Shown piece after piece: positions 44,909-54,490 of a stretch of DNA of 64,000 nt. The stretch is from positions 24,333 through 88,332 of the forward strand of contig JAPYNE010000023.1 in NCBI GenBank assembly GCA_028285945.1, given 5' to 3'. A program made the position numbers and the translations under genes. Numbering within the stretch: the stretch's first letter is position 1; each line of letters opens with the position of its first letter. The DNA is from Candidatus Foliamicus numerosus. GTDB taxonomy: Bacteria; Pseudomonadota; Gammaproteobacteria; Steroidobacterales; Foliamicaceae. Under the pieces are notes generated by a model that had not been told where the DNA came from, searched no databases, and worked only from the letters and a program-made list of their open reading frames with translations.

Positions 44909-45895
44909 GTGGCGGACCTCAGTGAGCAGCTGCGCGAGGCGCTGGCGGCGGTCGAGTCCGCCGGCACGCTGGACGAGCTTGAGGCGCTGCGCGTGCGCCT
45001 GCTTGGCCGCAATGGGGAGATCACCGCGCAACTGAAGGCCCTCGGGGCTCTGCCGGCGGGGGAACGACCGGCGGCTGGCAAAGCGGTCAACCGCGCCAAG
45101 AATGCATTGAGCGCCGCCATCGCCGCGCGCAAGAAGGCATTGAGCAAACGCCGGCTGGATGCGGCCCTGAGCGCCGGCGGAATCGACGTGAGCCTGCCGG
45201 GCCGCGGTGTGCTTCCCGGGGCGGAACACCCTTTGAGCCGCACCATTCGAAGGGTGCGCGCGATACTGGCCGGCGCCGGCTTCGCGGCCCGGTCGGGGCC
45301 CGAGATCGAGGACGAGTTCCATAATTTCACGGCCCTCAACATGCCGGCCAACCATCCGGCGCGCGACATGCACGACACCTTCTATCTGCCGTCCGGCATG
45401 CTGCTTCGCACCCATACCTCGCCGGTGCAGGTTCGCTCCATGCTGGGCGAGGGCGCGCCGCTCAAGGTGATTTCGCTAGGGCGGGTGTTCCGGCGGGACT
45501 CGGACCAGACCCACACGCCGGTGTTCCATCAAGCGGAGGGATTGGCGGTGGACGAAGACCTGAGCCTGACCAACCTCAAGTCGCTGCTGCATCAGTTTGC
45601 CGAGCAGTTTTTCGAGCGCGAGGTTGATGTGCGTTTCCGGGCTTCATATTTCCCGTTCACCGAACCTTCGGCCGAAATGGATGTGCGCTGGGAGGACGGC
45701 GGCTGGCTGGAAATCCTGGGCTGCGGGATGGTGCATCCGGAAGTTCTGCGCTTCGGCGGGGTGGATCCGGAGCGTTACACCGGCTACGCTTTCGGCATGG
45801 GCGTGGAGCGCATGGCCATGCTGCGCTACGGTGTGCGCGACATCCGGCGCTTTTTCGACAACGATATTCGATTTCTCGGGCAGTTCGCGCCATGA
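44909..45895 (+). CDS. pheS: phenylalanyl-tRNA synthetase, alpha subunit
   Basis: 328 residues, normal length. The N-terminal coiled coil (about 1-85) is followed by the class II catalytic core: [28 protein letters not shown] (motif 1/2 region), [19 protein letters not shown] (motif 2) and [20 protein letters not shown] (motif 3). GTG 44909 is used, nine bases after rplT. It pairs with PheT in an alpha2beta2 enzyme, whose gene starts in a 4-base overlap. Confidence 0.97.
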   Translation: MADLSEQLREALAAVESAGTLDELEALRVRLLGRNGEITAQLKALGALPAGERPAAGKAVNRAKNALSAAIAARKKALSKRRLDAALSAGGIDVSLPGRGVLPGAEHPLSRTIRRVRAILAGAGFAARSGPEIEDEFHNFTALNMPANHPARDMHDTFYLPSGMLLRTHTSPVQVRSMLGEGAPLKVISLGRVFRRDSDQTHTPVFHQAEGLAVDEDLSLTNLKSLLHQFAEQFFEREVDVRFRASYFPFTEPSAEMDVRWEDGGWLEILGCGMVHPEVLRFGGVDPERYTGYAFGMGVERMAMLRYGVRDIRRFFDNDIRFLGQFAP

Positions 45896-47931
45896 AAATC
45901 GACTTGGACTGGCTGCGCGAGTGGTGCGACCCGCAGGCGAGCGACCAAGTGCTGGCCGACCGCCTTACCATGGCCGGGCTGGAGGTGGACCGGATCGGCT
46001 CTGGAGAGCACGGTTCCGTGGTGCTGGAGCTGGCGCTCACGCCCAATCGGGCGGACTGCTTTTCGGTGCGCGGTGTGGCCCGCGAGGTTGCCGCGCTATT
46101 CAGGGCGAAGCTATCCGCTCGCAATCCGCCCGCTACGCCTGCCACCTGCGAGGCGCGTCGGGAATTGCGGCTCGATGCCCCGGAGGGCTGTTCCCGGTTT
46201 GCGGGCCGGGTGATCGAGGGCCTTCAAGGCGGCGCCGCGACCCCTGACTTCATCGTCCGCAGGCTGGTATCGGCGGGGGTGCGGCCTTTGCACCTGCTGG
46301 TGGATGTGACCAACTACGTGATGCTGGAGCTGGGCCAGCCCATGCACGCCTACGACCTTGCGCGCCTCCGCGGCGGTCTTTGCGCGCGCTGGGCCCGGCA
46401 AGGCGAAACCCTCACGCTGCTGGACGGCGCCGAAGTGACCTTGGATCCTGATGTGCTGGTGATTGCGGACGAACATCAGGCCGTGGCTGCCGCCGGCATC
46501 ATGGGCGGCCTGGGCAGCGCGGTGAGCGACCGCACCCGGGCCGTGCTGCTCGAATCGGCGTTCTTTGCGCCGGAGGCGGTGGCCGGCAGGGCCCGCCGCC
46601 TGGGGCTCCAGACCGAGGCTTCGCTGCGGTTCGAGCGCGGCGTTGATCCGGCCGGCCAGGTGGAGGCTCTGGAACTGGCCACGCAACTGATTGCGGGGGC
46701 TAGCGGCGCGCGCGCGGGGCCAGTGGTCGATTCCGTGGATGGAGATCGCCTCCCGCAGCGCGCGCCGATCCGCTTGCGCCGGGACCGGCTGGCGGCGCTT
46801 CTGGGGCTGGCGTTGCCCGATACCGAGGTGGCGGCCATGCTGCGGGGCTTGGGCATGAAGATTCGCACGCTCAAGACGGGCTGGCGAGTCACGCCGCCCT
46901 CCTTTCGTTTCGATTTGGACCAGGAAATCGATCTGGTGGAAGAGGTCGCGCGGGTTCACGGCTACGAGAACATCCCGGAAACGCCGGCGCGCTGGAGCGT
47001 CCATCCCGCGCCGGCTAGCGAACGACAGGTGGATGTGGAGCGGATCCGGGCGCTGCTGGTTGACAGGGGCTATTGCGAGTGCGTCAACTACAGCTTTCTC
47101 GATAAGGAAACGCACCATGCCTTCCATGCCGACGAGCCCGAGCTGGAGCTGGCCAACCCGCTCTCGAGCGAACTCTCGGTGCTGCGCAGATCGCTATGGC
47201 CGGGCCTCTTGCGCAACTGGCGGGACAACCGGGACCGGGGCGCGCCGCGCGCGCGATTATTTGAGATCGGGGTTTGTTTTTCTGGACAAACAAATGAAAT
47301 AATAGAAGAAAAATGGATCGCAGGATTGCTTTCGGGAGATGCCGTGCCGGAGCAGTGGGGTGAAGGCAAAAGGCCGGCGGACTTCTTCGACGCCCGCGGC
47401 GATGTTGAAGCCATGCTGTGCCTGTCGTCGTTCACCGGTCGTTTCCATCTTGAAGCGGCACAGCATAAAACGCTGCGCCCGGGACGTTCGGTCCGCGTCC
47501 TGCGGGATGCGGAGGAGATCGGCTGGCTGGGAGAGTTGCACCCGCGCCTGGCGGATGGCGGAACGGAAACGATGCCCAAGGTTTTCGCTCTAAAGCTCGA
47601 TGCGGTCCGCGAATCCCGGCCGGCCGAGGTCGTCCGCACCTCCCGCTTTCCGTCGTCCCGGCGGGATCTGTCGCTGCTTTCGCCACGGAGCGTTCCGGCG
47701 GGCGAAATGCTGGAAGCTGTCAGCGCCTATGGCGGTGGCTTTCTGCGCGAAGTTTTCGTGTTCGATCTCTATGAAGGCGGGAAGAATTTGCAAGCTGATA
47801 CAAAAAGTGTTGGTTTAGGCTTGATTTTTCAGTCAATTTCGCGGACACTAACGGACCAGGAAGTAGATGCTGCCGTACGCGGCGTAGTCTCGCTTCTGGG
47901 AAAGAAGTTCGGAATCAGCGTTCGCGAATGA
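45892..47931 (+). CDS. pheT: phenylalanyl-tRNA synthetase, beta subunit lacking the tRNA-binding OB domain
   Basis: 679 residues versus about 790-800 in most bacteria. The start [18 protein letters not shown] and [16 protein letters not shown] are normal, but the chain then continues directly into [20 protein letters not shown]. In E. coli about 110 residues forming the EMAP-like tRNA-binding domain lie between these points. The deletion is in frame, and the rest is intact: B3/B4 core ([20 protein letters not shown]), B5 ([23 protein letters not shown]) and the C-terminal anticodon-binding FDX-ACB domain ([26 protein letters not shown]). Editing residues are retained as far as visible. It should still form the tetramer, with weaker or altered tRNA contacts. 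Confidence 0.95.
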   Translation: MKIDLDWLREWCDPQASDQVLADRLTMAGLEVDRIGSGEHGSVVLELALTPNRADCFSVRGVAREVAALFRAKLSARNPPATPATCEARRELRLDAPEGCSRFAGRVIEGLQGGAATPDFIVRRLVSAGVRPLHLLVDVTNYVMLELGQPMHAYDLARLRGGLCARWARQGETLTLLDGAEVTLDPDVLVIADEHQAVAAAGIMGGLGSAVSDRTRAVLLESAFFAPEAVAGRARRLGLQTEASLRFERGVDPAGQVEALELATQLIAGASGARAGPVVDSVDGDRLPQRAPIRLRRDRLAALLGLALPDTEVAAMLRGLGMKIRTLKTGWRVTPPSFRFDLDQEIDLVEEVARVHGYENIPETPARWSVHPAPASERQVDVERIRALLVDRGYCECVNYSFLDKETHHAFHADEPELELANPLSSELSVLRRSLWPGLLRNWRDNRDRGAPRARLFEIGVCFSGQTNEIIEEKWIAGLLSGDAVPEQWGEGKRPADFFDARGDVEAMLCLSSFTGRFHLEAAQHKTLRPGRSVRVLRDAEEIGWLGELHPRLADGGTETMPKVFALKLDAVRESRPAEVVRTSRFPSSRRDLSLLSPRSVPAGEMLEAVSAYGGGFLREVFVFDLYEGGKNLQADTKSVGLGLIFQSISRTLTDQEVDAAVRGVVSLLGKKFGISVRE

Positions 47932-48233
47932 AACGAAATATGCTAACCCGCGCTGGCATTGTCGGCTCTTTGCATGCCAACATCGGCATGAGCAAGCAAG
48001 AGGGCGCGATGGTCGTCAACGAGGTCTTCGAAAGCATCAGCGACGCGCTGGTGGATGGCCAGCGCGTGAAGATTTCGGGCTTCGGCAACTTTGAGCTGCG
48101 CGACAAGGGCGAGCGGCCGGGGCGGAATCCGCGCACCGGTGAGAGCATTCCCATCAGCGTTCGCCGGGTGGTTACGTTTTCGGCGGGACAGAAACTGAGG
48201 CAATTGGTGGAAGCGGGTGCTGGATCAGATTGA
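47928..48233 (+). CDS. ihfA: integration host factor, alpha subunit
   Basis: A 101-residue DNA-bending protein of the HU/IHF family. The beta-arm region reads [20 protein letters not shown] followed by [14 protein letters not shown], which is the IHF-alpha form. The location directly after pheT (4-base overlap) and before a MerR regulator and tRNA-Pro is the standard gammaproteobacterial order. ATG 47928 is used; ATG 47940 is an alternative four codons later. Confidence 0.95.
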   Translation: MKRNMLTRAGIVGSLHANIGMSKQEGAMVVNEVFESISDALVDGQRVKISGFGNFELRDKGERPGRNPRTGESIPISVRRVVTFSAGQKLRQLVEAGAGSD

Positions 48234-48573
48234 TCGCGACCTCAAGCTGCCGCCGATTCCGGCGAAGCGGCTCTTTACGATTGGCGAGGCGAGCAAGCTC
48301 TGCCAAGTTGAACAGCATGTGCTGCGCTACTGGGAGAAGGAGTTTCCGCAACTCAACCCCACCAAACGCCGTGGCGGACGCCGCTACTACAAGGCGAAAG
48401 ACATCATGCTGATCCGTCAGATTCGCCATTTGCTTCAGGTTGAAGGCTACACGCTGGCGGGCGCCCGGCAGCGGCTGGAAGGCGCCCAGCGGCGCGAGGA
48501 CCAGAGCCACCTGAGGCAATTCGTGCGCCAGATGCGCGTGGAGCTGGAGGAGCTGCACGGCCTGCTCAAGTAG
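48217..48573 (+). CDS. MerR family transcriptional regulator
   Basis: A 118-residue regulator with an N-terminal winged-helix of the MerR type: [20 protein letters not shown], then [20 protein letters not shown] and a C-terminal helix ([20 protein letters not shown]) for dimerisation. No Cys-rich metal site follows. This small MerR is conserved after ihfA in many gammaproteobacteria; its target is not known to me. GTG at 48217 overlaps the ihfA 3' end by 17 bases. Confidence 0.92.
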   Translation: MLDQIDRDLKLPPIPAKRLFTIGEASKLCQVEQHVLRYWEKEFPQLNPTKRRGGRRYYKAKDIMLIRQIRHLLQVEGYTLAGARQRLEGAQRREDQSHLRQFVRQMRVELEELHGLLK

Positions 48574-48634
48574 CGCAACGCCGTGCAGCGCATGTTCGGC
48601 AACATGCCGCTGGCGATAGAATAGGCGCGCGGTC

Positions 48635-48711
<77 letters not shown>

Positions 48712-48737
48712 CTTGCTTCTGCCTACCCGATTCAATC

Positions 48738-49799
48738 ATGGGCATCACTCTTCAGCGTAGTTCCCTGTTAGTGCTGGTCGCCGCCGTCACCGCAGCCTTC
48801 ATCCTGCTGCTGGCCGACCTGCTCCTCGCGGTGTTCTGGGCGGCCGTTTTGGCCATCCTGTTTCATGGGCTTTACCGGCGCCTGCTGCCGCTCCTGCTTG
48901 CAAAACCTTCGCTGGCGGCCGGCGCCGTGCTGCTGATCGTGGCGGCGGGAGTGGTTGCGCCTGTGCTGTTGCTGGGTTGGGCGGTGGTGCGCGAGGCCAG
49001 CCTGTTCTACGCGGCGGTGGAGCAGGGCGCGTTCGATCCCTCCGCGCCGCTGAAAACGATCGGAGCTTGGTTGCCGTGGGCGAGGGACTGGCTGGAAAGC
49101 TTGGGGCTGAGCTTGGAGCAGATGCGTGCGGGGCTGGCATCCGCTGCGGCCAACGCCGGAAGATTCGCGGCCACGGGGCTGGCCGCCGCCGGCCAGGGCG
49201 CGCTCAAGCTGGTTGTGCAGATCGCCATCATGCTCTACCTGCTGTTCTTCTTCCTGCGGGACGGCGAGAAACTGGTGGCCCTGCTGGTGCGGATACTGCC
49301 GCTGGGCGATGAGCGCGAATACGAGTTGTTCGGGCAGTTTGCAACGGTGTCCCGGGTCAGCGTCACCTCTACGGCCGTGATCGGCGTGGCGCAGGGCGGC
49401 TTGGGCGGCGTGACGCTGGCGCTTCTTGGTATCGGCAGTCCGGTTCTGCTGGGCGTTCTGATAGGGGTGCTGTCGATTGTTCCGGCTGTGGGGCCCGCGC
49501 TGGTGTGGGCGCCGGTGGCTGTGTGGCTGTTTGCTTCGGGGGCCTGGGTCCAAGGGCTGGTGCTGGTTGCCGTGGGCGCGCTGGTGGTTGGCCTGGCTGA
49601 CAATGTCCTGCGTCCTATGCTGGTGGGCAGGCGGGCGAGCCTGCCCGACTATGTGGTGCTGCTCGCAACGCTCGGAGGCTTGTCGGTTTTCGGCTTCTCC
49701 GGACTGGTTATCGGACCGGTTCTGGCGGCATTGTTTTTCGTTTCTTGGCGCCTGTTCGATGAGGAGTTCTCATCGGCGGAAACTGGAGGAGGAGCATGA
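48738..49799 (+). CDS. AI-2E family membrane transporter
   Basis: A 353-residue inner-membrane protein of the AI-2E/PerM family, starting at ATG 48738; the open frame before it covers the tRNA. It has about eight hydrophobic segments, beginning LLVLVAAVTAAFILLLADLL and including VLLIVAAGVVAPVLLLGWAV. The central polar loop and the family stretch IMLYLLFFFLRDGEKLVALL and IVPAVGPALVWAPVAVWLF are typical. Substrates in this family range from AI-2 export to ion/proton exchange, so no specific one is claimed. Its stop overlaps the next gene by 4 bases. Confidence 0.9.
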   Translation: MGITLQRSSLLVLVAAVTAAFILLLADLLLAVFWAAVLAILFHGLYRRLLPLLLAKPSLAAGAVLLIVAAGVVAPVLLLGWAVVREASLFYAAVEQGAFDPSAPLKTIGAWLPWARDWLESLGLSLEQMRAGLASAAANAGRFAATGLAAAGQGALKLVVQIAIMLYLLFFFLRDGEKLVALLVRILPLGDEREYELFGQFATVSRVSVTSTAVIGVAQGGLGGVTLALLGIGSPVLLGVLIGVLSIVPAVGPALVWAPVAVWLFASGAWVQGLVLVAVGALVVGLADNVLRPMLVGRRASLPDYVVLLATLGGLSVFGFSGLVIGPVLAALFFVSWRLFDEEFSSAETGGGA

Positions 49800-51229
49800 G
49801 CGCGCAAACGCTGGGCAATGGCAAGGATAATGGTGTGGCTAGGGAGTTGGCCGCCATCGTAGGCGGGAGCCATTGCGTGCAGGATCCCGACACGCTCAAG
49901 CCGTGGCTTGAGGAGCCGCGCGGCCGCTACCAGGGACAGGCGGGTTTGCTGGTGGCGCCCGGAACGGCCGATGAAACAGCCCGGGTGCTGGCCTGCTGTA
50001 GCCGGCTCGGCGTGGGCGTGGTGCCAGTGGGCGGGCGCACCGGCTTGTGCGGCGGCACGCACTCGCGGCCGGACGAGGTGCTGCTGAGCCTCCACCGGCA
50101 GCGGCGGGTGCGCCGGATGGACGCCGGCAGCATGACCGCCGAGGCCGGCTGCGTTCTGGCCACGATTCAGGAGAAAGCCGCGAAAGCGAATTGCCTTTTT
50201 CCGCTCAGCCTGGGCTCCGAGGGCAGTTGCCAGCTTGGCGGCGTGTTATCGACCAATGCGGGCGGCATTCATGTGCTGCGCTACGGCATGGCGCGGGAGC
50301 TTGTTGTGGGCTTGGAAGTGGCGCTGCCCGACGGGCGCTTGCTGCTCGATCTCAAGCCGCTTTCCAAGGACAATGCGGGATACGATGTCAAGCAGCTGTT
50401 CATCGGCTCCGAAGGGACTCTGGGCGTGATCACGGCGGCCACAATCAAGCTGTACCCGCGTCCCAATTCCTGGGTAACGGGGCTTTTGGGGATTGCTTCC
50501 CCCCGTCAGGCGGTGGCCTTGTACCGCAAGGCGCAGGCTGCGCTGGGAGGCGAACTCAACGCCTTTGAACTGCTCTCCCGGCGCGCTGCGGACCTGTGCG
50601 AGAAGTATCTTCCAGGGGTTGCCGTGCCTTCGGCTATCGACGCGCCCTGGCTGTTGTGCGTGGAGTTGGCGGGCGCTGTTGAGGACGAGGCGCTGAGCGA
50701 GCGATTCACGGGGTTCCTGGAGGATGCGCTCAAGGCGGGCGGGCTTCTGGATGCCGTTTGCGCCGCGACCGAGGCGCAGCGCGAAGCGATCTGGCGGCTG
50801 CGCCATGGCGTGCCGGAGGCGGTTCGGCAATCCGGCTACTCCCTGCACCACGACCTGGCGGTGCCGACCGAGCGGATTCCCGAATTTCTCGAATCCGCCC
50901 GCGAGCTGTGCCGGAAATTCATGCCGGACACCGAGCCGGCGCCGTTTGGGCATGTTGGCGACGGCAATCTGCATTATTCGATTTCGTGCCCGAGCGAAAC
51001 GGAGCCGGAACACTTCATCCAGCAGGGCGAATCCCTGAGCGCGGCCCTGCGCGAGCTGGCCTTGGCCATGGACGGCAGCTTCAGCGCCGAGCACGGCGTG
51101 GGGCTGCTGCTCAAAGACGAACTGGTGCGGCTGGGCGATCCGGTCAAGCTGGGCGTTATGCGCGCCATCAAGAACGCCCTGGATCCGCAGGGTATCATGA
51201 ACCCCGGCAAAGTGGTCTCCACCCCATGA
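49796..51229 (+). CDS. FAD-linked oxidase (D-2-hydroxyacid dehydrogenase type)
   Basis: A 477-residue flavoprotein with FAD_binding_4 (residues about 40-180: VPVGGRTGLCGGTHSRPDEV, LGSEGSCQLGGVLSTNAGG, LFIGSEGTLGVITAATIKLY) and FAD-oxidase_C (VPEAVRQSGYSLHHDLAV, PFGHVGDGNLHYSIS, SAEHGVGLLLKDELVRLG). The His residues of GHVGDGNLHY and the EHG motif match D-lactate/D-2-hydroxyglutarate dehydrogenases. It would oxidise a D-2-hydroxyacid; in a lysine/serine-linked setting D-2-hydroxyglutarate is a reasonable guess. It overlaps both neighbours by 4 bases. Confidence 0.91.
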   Translation: MSAQTLGNGKDNGVARELAAIVGGSHCVQDPDTLKPWLEEPRGRYQGQAGLLVAPGTADETARVLACCSRLGVGVVPVGGRTGLCGGTHSRPDEVLLSLHRQRRVRRMDAGSMTAEAGCVLATIQEKAAKANCLFPLSLGSEGSCQLGGVLSTNAGGIHVLRYGMARELVVGLEVALPDGRLLLDLKPLSKDNAGYDVKQLFIGSEGTLGVITAATIKLYPRPNSWVTGLLGIASPRQAVALYRKAQAALGGELNAFELLSRRAADLCEKYLPGVAVPSAIDAPWLLCVELAGAVEDEALSERFTGFLEDALKAGGLLDAVCAATEAQREAIWRLRHGVPEAVRQSGYSLHHDLAVPTERIPEFLESARELCRKFMPDTEPAPFGHVGDGNLHYSISCPSETEPEHFIQQGESLSAALRELALAMDGSFSAEHGVGLLLKDELVRLGDPVKLGVMRAIKNALDPQGIMNPGKVVSTP

Positions 51230-53814
51230 ACGCATCTTGGGTGGTGCTCAAGTTCGGCGGCGCCAGCGTGTCCGGCGCGCAAGGCTGGGATACGGTGGCC
51301 CGGCTGATTCGTCGCCGTCAGGAACAGGGCCTGCGGCCCATCGTTGTGCATTCGGCCATTGCCGGCGCCACCGATGAACTGGAAACCCTGATCGAAATGG
51401 CGCGCCGCGGCGAGCATGGCGCGAATGAGCAAGCACTCTCGGAACGGCATCTGGAGCTGGCGCGCGCGAGCGGAATTGCCGATCCCCGCGCCTGCCTGGA
51501 ATCCGAACTGGACAACCTCGCGCAGATGCTGCGCGGCATCGCTTTAACGGCAGAGGCGGGCTACCATGCGCGGGTCAAGGTCCTGGCTCTGGGCGAGCGT
51601 CTGGCCGGCCTGCTAGGCGCGGCGGCGCTGGCGGTAAGGGGCATTGAGGTTTCGCCGGTCAATCCCGCCCGCCTGCTGCGGGTCGAGGAGCGCTCCTGGG
51701 CAAGCGAACGCGATTCCATGCTCAATGCGGCCTGCGTCCACGATCCCGATCCCGAAGCGACTATGTTGCTCGATGGTCTGCCCGGCGTGCCGCTCACGCA
51801 AGGCTATATCGCCCGCAATGCCGAGGGCGGAGAGGTGCTGCTCGGGCGTGGCGGTTCCGATGTGTCGGCAGCGGCGCTGGCCGCATCCATCGGCGCTCGC
51901 AGGCTGGAAATATGGACCGACGTGCCGGGCGTTTTCAGCGGCGACCCCCGGGTGACCAGCGGAGCGCGGCTGCTGCGCCGGCTGAGCTACGCGGAAGCGC
52001 AGGAAATCGCCACCTCGGGCGGCAGCGTGCTGCACCCGCTCACCATTCCTCCGCTTCGCGACGGGCGCATACCGCTGGCCGTGCGTTCAACTCTCAACCC
52101 CGAGCTGCCGGGCACCCGCATCGGCCCGGCCGAGGGATCCGACAGCGCCCAAGTCAAGGCCGTGATGCTGCGCAGCGGCGTTCCGCTGGTTTCGCTGGAA
52201 ACGCTGGGCATGTGGCGGCGCGTGGGTTTTCTCCAAGAAATCTTCACCTGCTTCGGCGCGCTGGGATTGTCGGTGGACCTGGTCTCCACCGCCGAGAGCA
52301 ATGTCACCGTGACGCTGGACACCGATCCCGAAGCGCTCACCCCCGCGCTCATGGCGCGGCTGCGAGCGGAGCTGGGCCGGATCGGACAGGTGCGGATCAC
52401 CACCAATACCAGCGTGGTTACGCTGGTGGGCCAGCGCATCCGGGCAGTGCTGCACGAAGTGGGGCCGGCGCTTGAGGCTTTCCGCGAGCAGCCCATCCAT
52501 TTGCTGAGCCAGGCGGCCAGCGATCTCAATATCAGCTTCGTGGTGGATCCGGGCGAGGCGCGCCGGCTGGCGCAAAATCTGCACGGTCGCCTGATTGCGC
52601 CGGAAGCCGGCGACGAAGTGTTCGGGCCGGCCTGGGAGGAGTTGACCCGGCCGGCGCCGACGGCTCCCAGCGGCGCGCCGCTGCCTTGGTGGATGGAGCG
52701 CCGCGAGGAATTGCTCAAGCTCGGCGTCCAGCATGGCGCCGTGTACGTCTACCACCTGGGGCAGGTGGCCGCCGCCGCCCGGCGGCTTGCCGGGCTTGAA
52801 TCCATCGACCGCGTTTATTACGCGCTGAAGGCTAATGCGCATCCCGGCGTGCTGGCGCGGGCGCGCGCCTCGGGGCTGGAATTCGAGTGCGTGTCGCCGG
52901 GCGAGCTGGACCTGCTTGGGGAACTGTTCCCGAAGCATGAAGCGTCGCGGATTTTGTTCACTCCCAACTTCGCGCCGCGGGCCGAATATCGCCACGCACT
53001 GAAGGCGGGCGCGCAGGTGACGGTGGATAATCTCGCTGTGCTCGAAAACTGGCCGGAGCTGTTCTCCGGCAGCGATATTTTTTTGCGGCTGGATCCGGGC
53101 ATGGGCCGCGGGCTGCACCGCCATGTCCGAACGGCTGGCGTTCACTCGAAATTCGGCATTCCGCTGTTCGAGCTTGAGCGTGCCGCAAAGGCGGCGGCCG
53201 CTGCCGGGGCGAAAGTCGCCGGGCTGCATGCGCACATGGGCAGCGGCATTATGGATCCCGGCGCCTGGGCGCCCATCGCCGACACACTAATCGATTGCCT
53301 GGAGCATTTTCCCGAGGCGCGCGCGCTCAATCTGGGCGGCGGCCTGGGCGTGCCTCAGCATGCCGGCGAGGCCGACCTGGACCTGGCGGCCCTCGACAAG
53401 AGCCTGGAGCGGTGCCGTCGCAGGGCACCGGGGGAACTCGAATTCTGGCTGGAGCCTGGCCGCTACGTGGTGGCCGAGGCCGGCGTGCTGCTGGCTCGCG
53501 TCACTCAGGTGAAGGGCAAGAAGGGCGCCCGCTATGTGGGCGTGGAAACCGGCATGAACTCGCTGATCCGCCCAGCGCTCTACGGCTCCTTCCATGAGGT
53601 TCGCAACCTGAGCCGGTCGGATGAGCCGGCCACCCGGATGGCCAGCGTGGTCGGCCCTATTTGCGAAAGCGGCGACGTTCTGGCGCGCGACCGCCTGCTT
53701 CCGGAGTGCCGCGAAGGCGATGTGCTGCTGTTCGCCAACGCCGGGGCCTACGGGCGGGTGATGGCTTCGGGTTATAACCTGCGTCCGCCCGCCTGCGAGG
53801 AGGTGATCGAATGA
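51226..53814 (+). CDS. lysA: bifunctional aspartate kinase / diaminopimelate decarboxylase
   Basis: An 862-residue fusion of the first and last enzymes of lysine synthesis. Residues 1 to about 470: aspartokinase, with VVLKFGGASVSG, LLGRGGSDVSAAALAASIGA, IWTDVPGVFSGDPRV and ACT-like repeats (LSVDLVSTAESNVTVTLD). Residues about 480-862: fold III PLP decarboxylase, with YYALKANAHPGVL (PLP Lys), GLHAHMGSGI, FWLEPGRYVVAEAGVLL and CESGDVLARDRLLP. Such fusions are known from Xanthomonas/Xylella relatives. ATG 51226 lies in an ATGA overlap with the dehydrogenase gene; hisE follows with a 4-base overlap. Confidence 0.95.
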   Translation: MNASWVVLKFGGASVSGAQGWDTVARLIRRRQEQGLRPIVVHSAIAGATDELETLIEMARRGEHGANEQALSERHLELARASGIADPRACLESELDNLAQMLRGIALTAEAGYHARVKVLALGERLAGLLGAAALAVRGIEVSPVNPARLLRVEERSWASERDSMLNAACVHDPDPEATMLLDGLPGVPLTQGYIARNAEGGEVLLGRGGSDVSAAALAASIGARRLEIWTDVPGVFSGDPRVTSGARLLRRLSYAEAQEIATSGGSVLHPLTIPPLRDGRIPLAVRSTLNPELPGTRIGPAEGSDSAQVKAVMLRSGVPLVSLETLGMWRRVGFLQEIFTCFGALGLSVDLVSTAESNVTVTLDTDPEALTPALMARLRAELGRIGQVRITTNTSVVTLVGQRIRAVLHEVGPALEAFREQPIHLLSQAASDLNISFVVDPGEARRLAQNLHGRLIAPEAGDEVFGPAWEELTRPAPTAPSGAPLPWWMERREELLKLGVQHGAVYVYHLGQVAAAARRLAGLESIDRVYYALKANAHPGVLARARASGLEFECVSPGELDLLGELFPKHEASRILFTPNFAPRAEYRHALKAGAQVTVDNLAVLENWPELFSGSDIFLRLDPGMGRGLHRHVRTAGVHSKFGIPLFELERAAKAAAAAGAKVAGLHAHMGSGIMDPGAWAPIADTLIDCLEHFPEARALNLGGGLGVPQHAGEADLDLAALDKSLERCRRRAPGELEFWLEPGRYVVAEAGVLLARVTQVKGKKGARYVGVETGMNSLIRPALYGSFHEVRNLSRSDEPATRMASVVGPICESGDVLARDRLLPECREGDVLLFANAGAYGRVMASGYNLRPPACEEVIE

Positions 53815-54113
53815 GCCAGGCAAGCAACAGCGCATCAGCGGCCTTCCTGCTGGAGCTCGAGGCGGTCATTCGCTCGCGAGCCGAGGCCGCCTCCGAGAAC
53901 AGCTACACGGCCCGGCTGCTGGGCGAAGGCATACAGCGCGTGGCTCAGAAATTCGGCGAGGAAGCCGTGGAACTGGCGCTCGCGACCGCCTCCGGCCAGT
54001 CCGCCGATGTGCGCGCCGAGGCCGCCGACGTGATCTACCACCTGCTGGTCCTGCTGCAGGGGGCCGGCATCTCGCTTTCAGAGGTCGTGGAGGAACTGCG
54101 CTCCCGCCGCTAG
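53811..54113 (+). CDS. hisE: phosphoribosyl-ATP diphosphatase
   Basis: A 100-residue MazG-like helical enzyme for the second step of histidine synthesis. It has SYTARLLGEGIQRVAQKFGE, EEAVELALATASG and RAEAADVIYHLLVLLQGAGI with the acidic metal-binding residues. It is separate from the hisC-B-H-A-F operon 3.7 kb away and reads in the opposite direction. No hisI is seen in the window. It overlaps the LysC-LysA stop by 4 bases and is probably co-transcribed with it. Confidence 0.93.
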   Translation: MSQASNSASAAFLLELEAVIRSRAEAASENSYTARLLGEGIQRVAQKFGEEAVELALATASGQSADVRAEAADVIYHLLVLLQGAGISLSEVVEELRSRR

Positions 54114-54174
54114 CCCGCCTATTGCGCCAAGCCGCTTGTTGCTTTTTAAGATTTTCCCTCTTATTGAACAGCTT

Positions 54175-54490
54175 ATGCTTGGATTGCCGCCTCGGCCAGT
54201 CGTCCTCTGCGCCATCGTTGCGCTGTCGGCGTCCTCTCCGGGTTTCGCGGAGGAGCAGCGGGATGGCGCCGGCGCCGCGATCGAGGAGATCGTGGTCGTG
54301 GGGTCGCTGATAAAGCGGCGGGTGGTGTACGAGGGGCGGGCGCCGGTGCAAACGCTGGGCGCGGCGCTGTTCGAGGCGGCGGGGGCAGCGCAGCCGGCGG
54401 ATATTCTCAGCAGCCTGACAGCCAACACGGGCTCGTATATCGCCACGCAGCAGAGGGCGTCTCGCAGTTCAGCCTGCGCGGCGTGATCGA
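54175..54490 (+). pseudogene. TonB-dependent receptor, N-terminal remnant
   Basis: From ATG 54175 a signal peptide (VVLCAIVALSASSPGFAEE) is followed by AAIEEIVVVGSLIKRR, the TonB-box-like start of a receptor plug, and then QPADILSSLTANTGSYIATQ. The next expected motif, GVSQFSLRG, is present but in another frame from about 54453, so a frameshift has occurred. About 30 bases later the homology stops where the helicase fragment begins. More than 80 percent of a normal receptor is missing. Confidence 0.8.
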
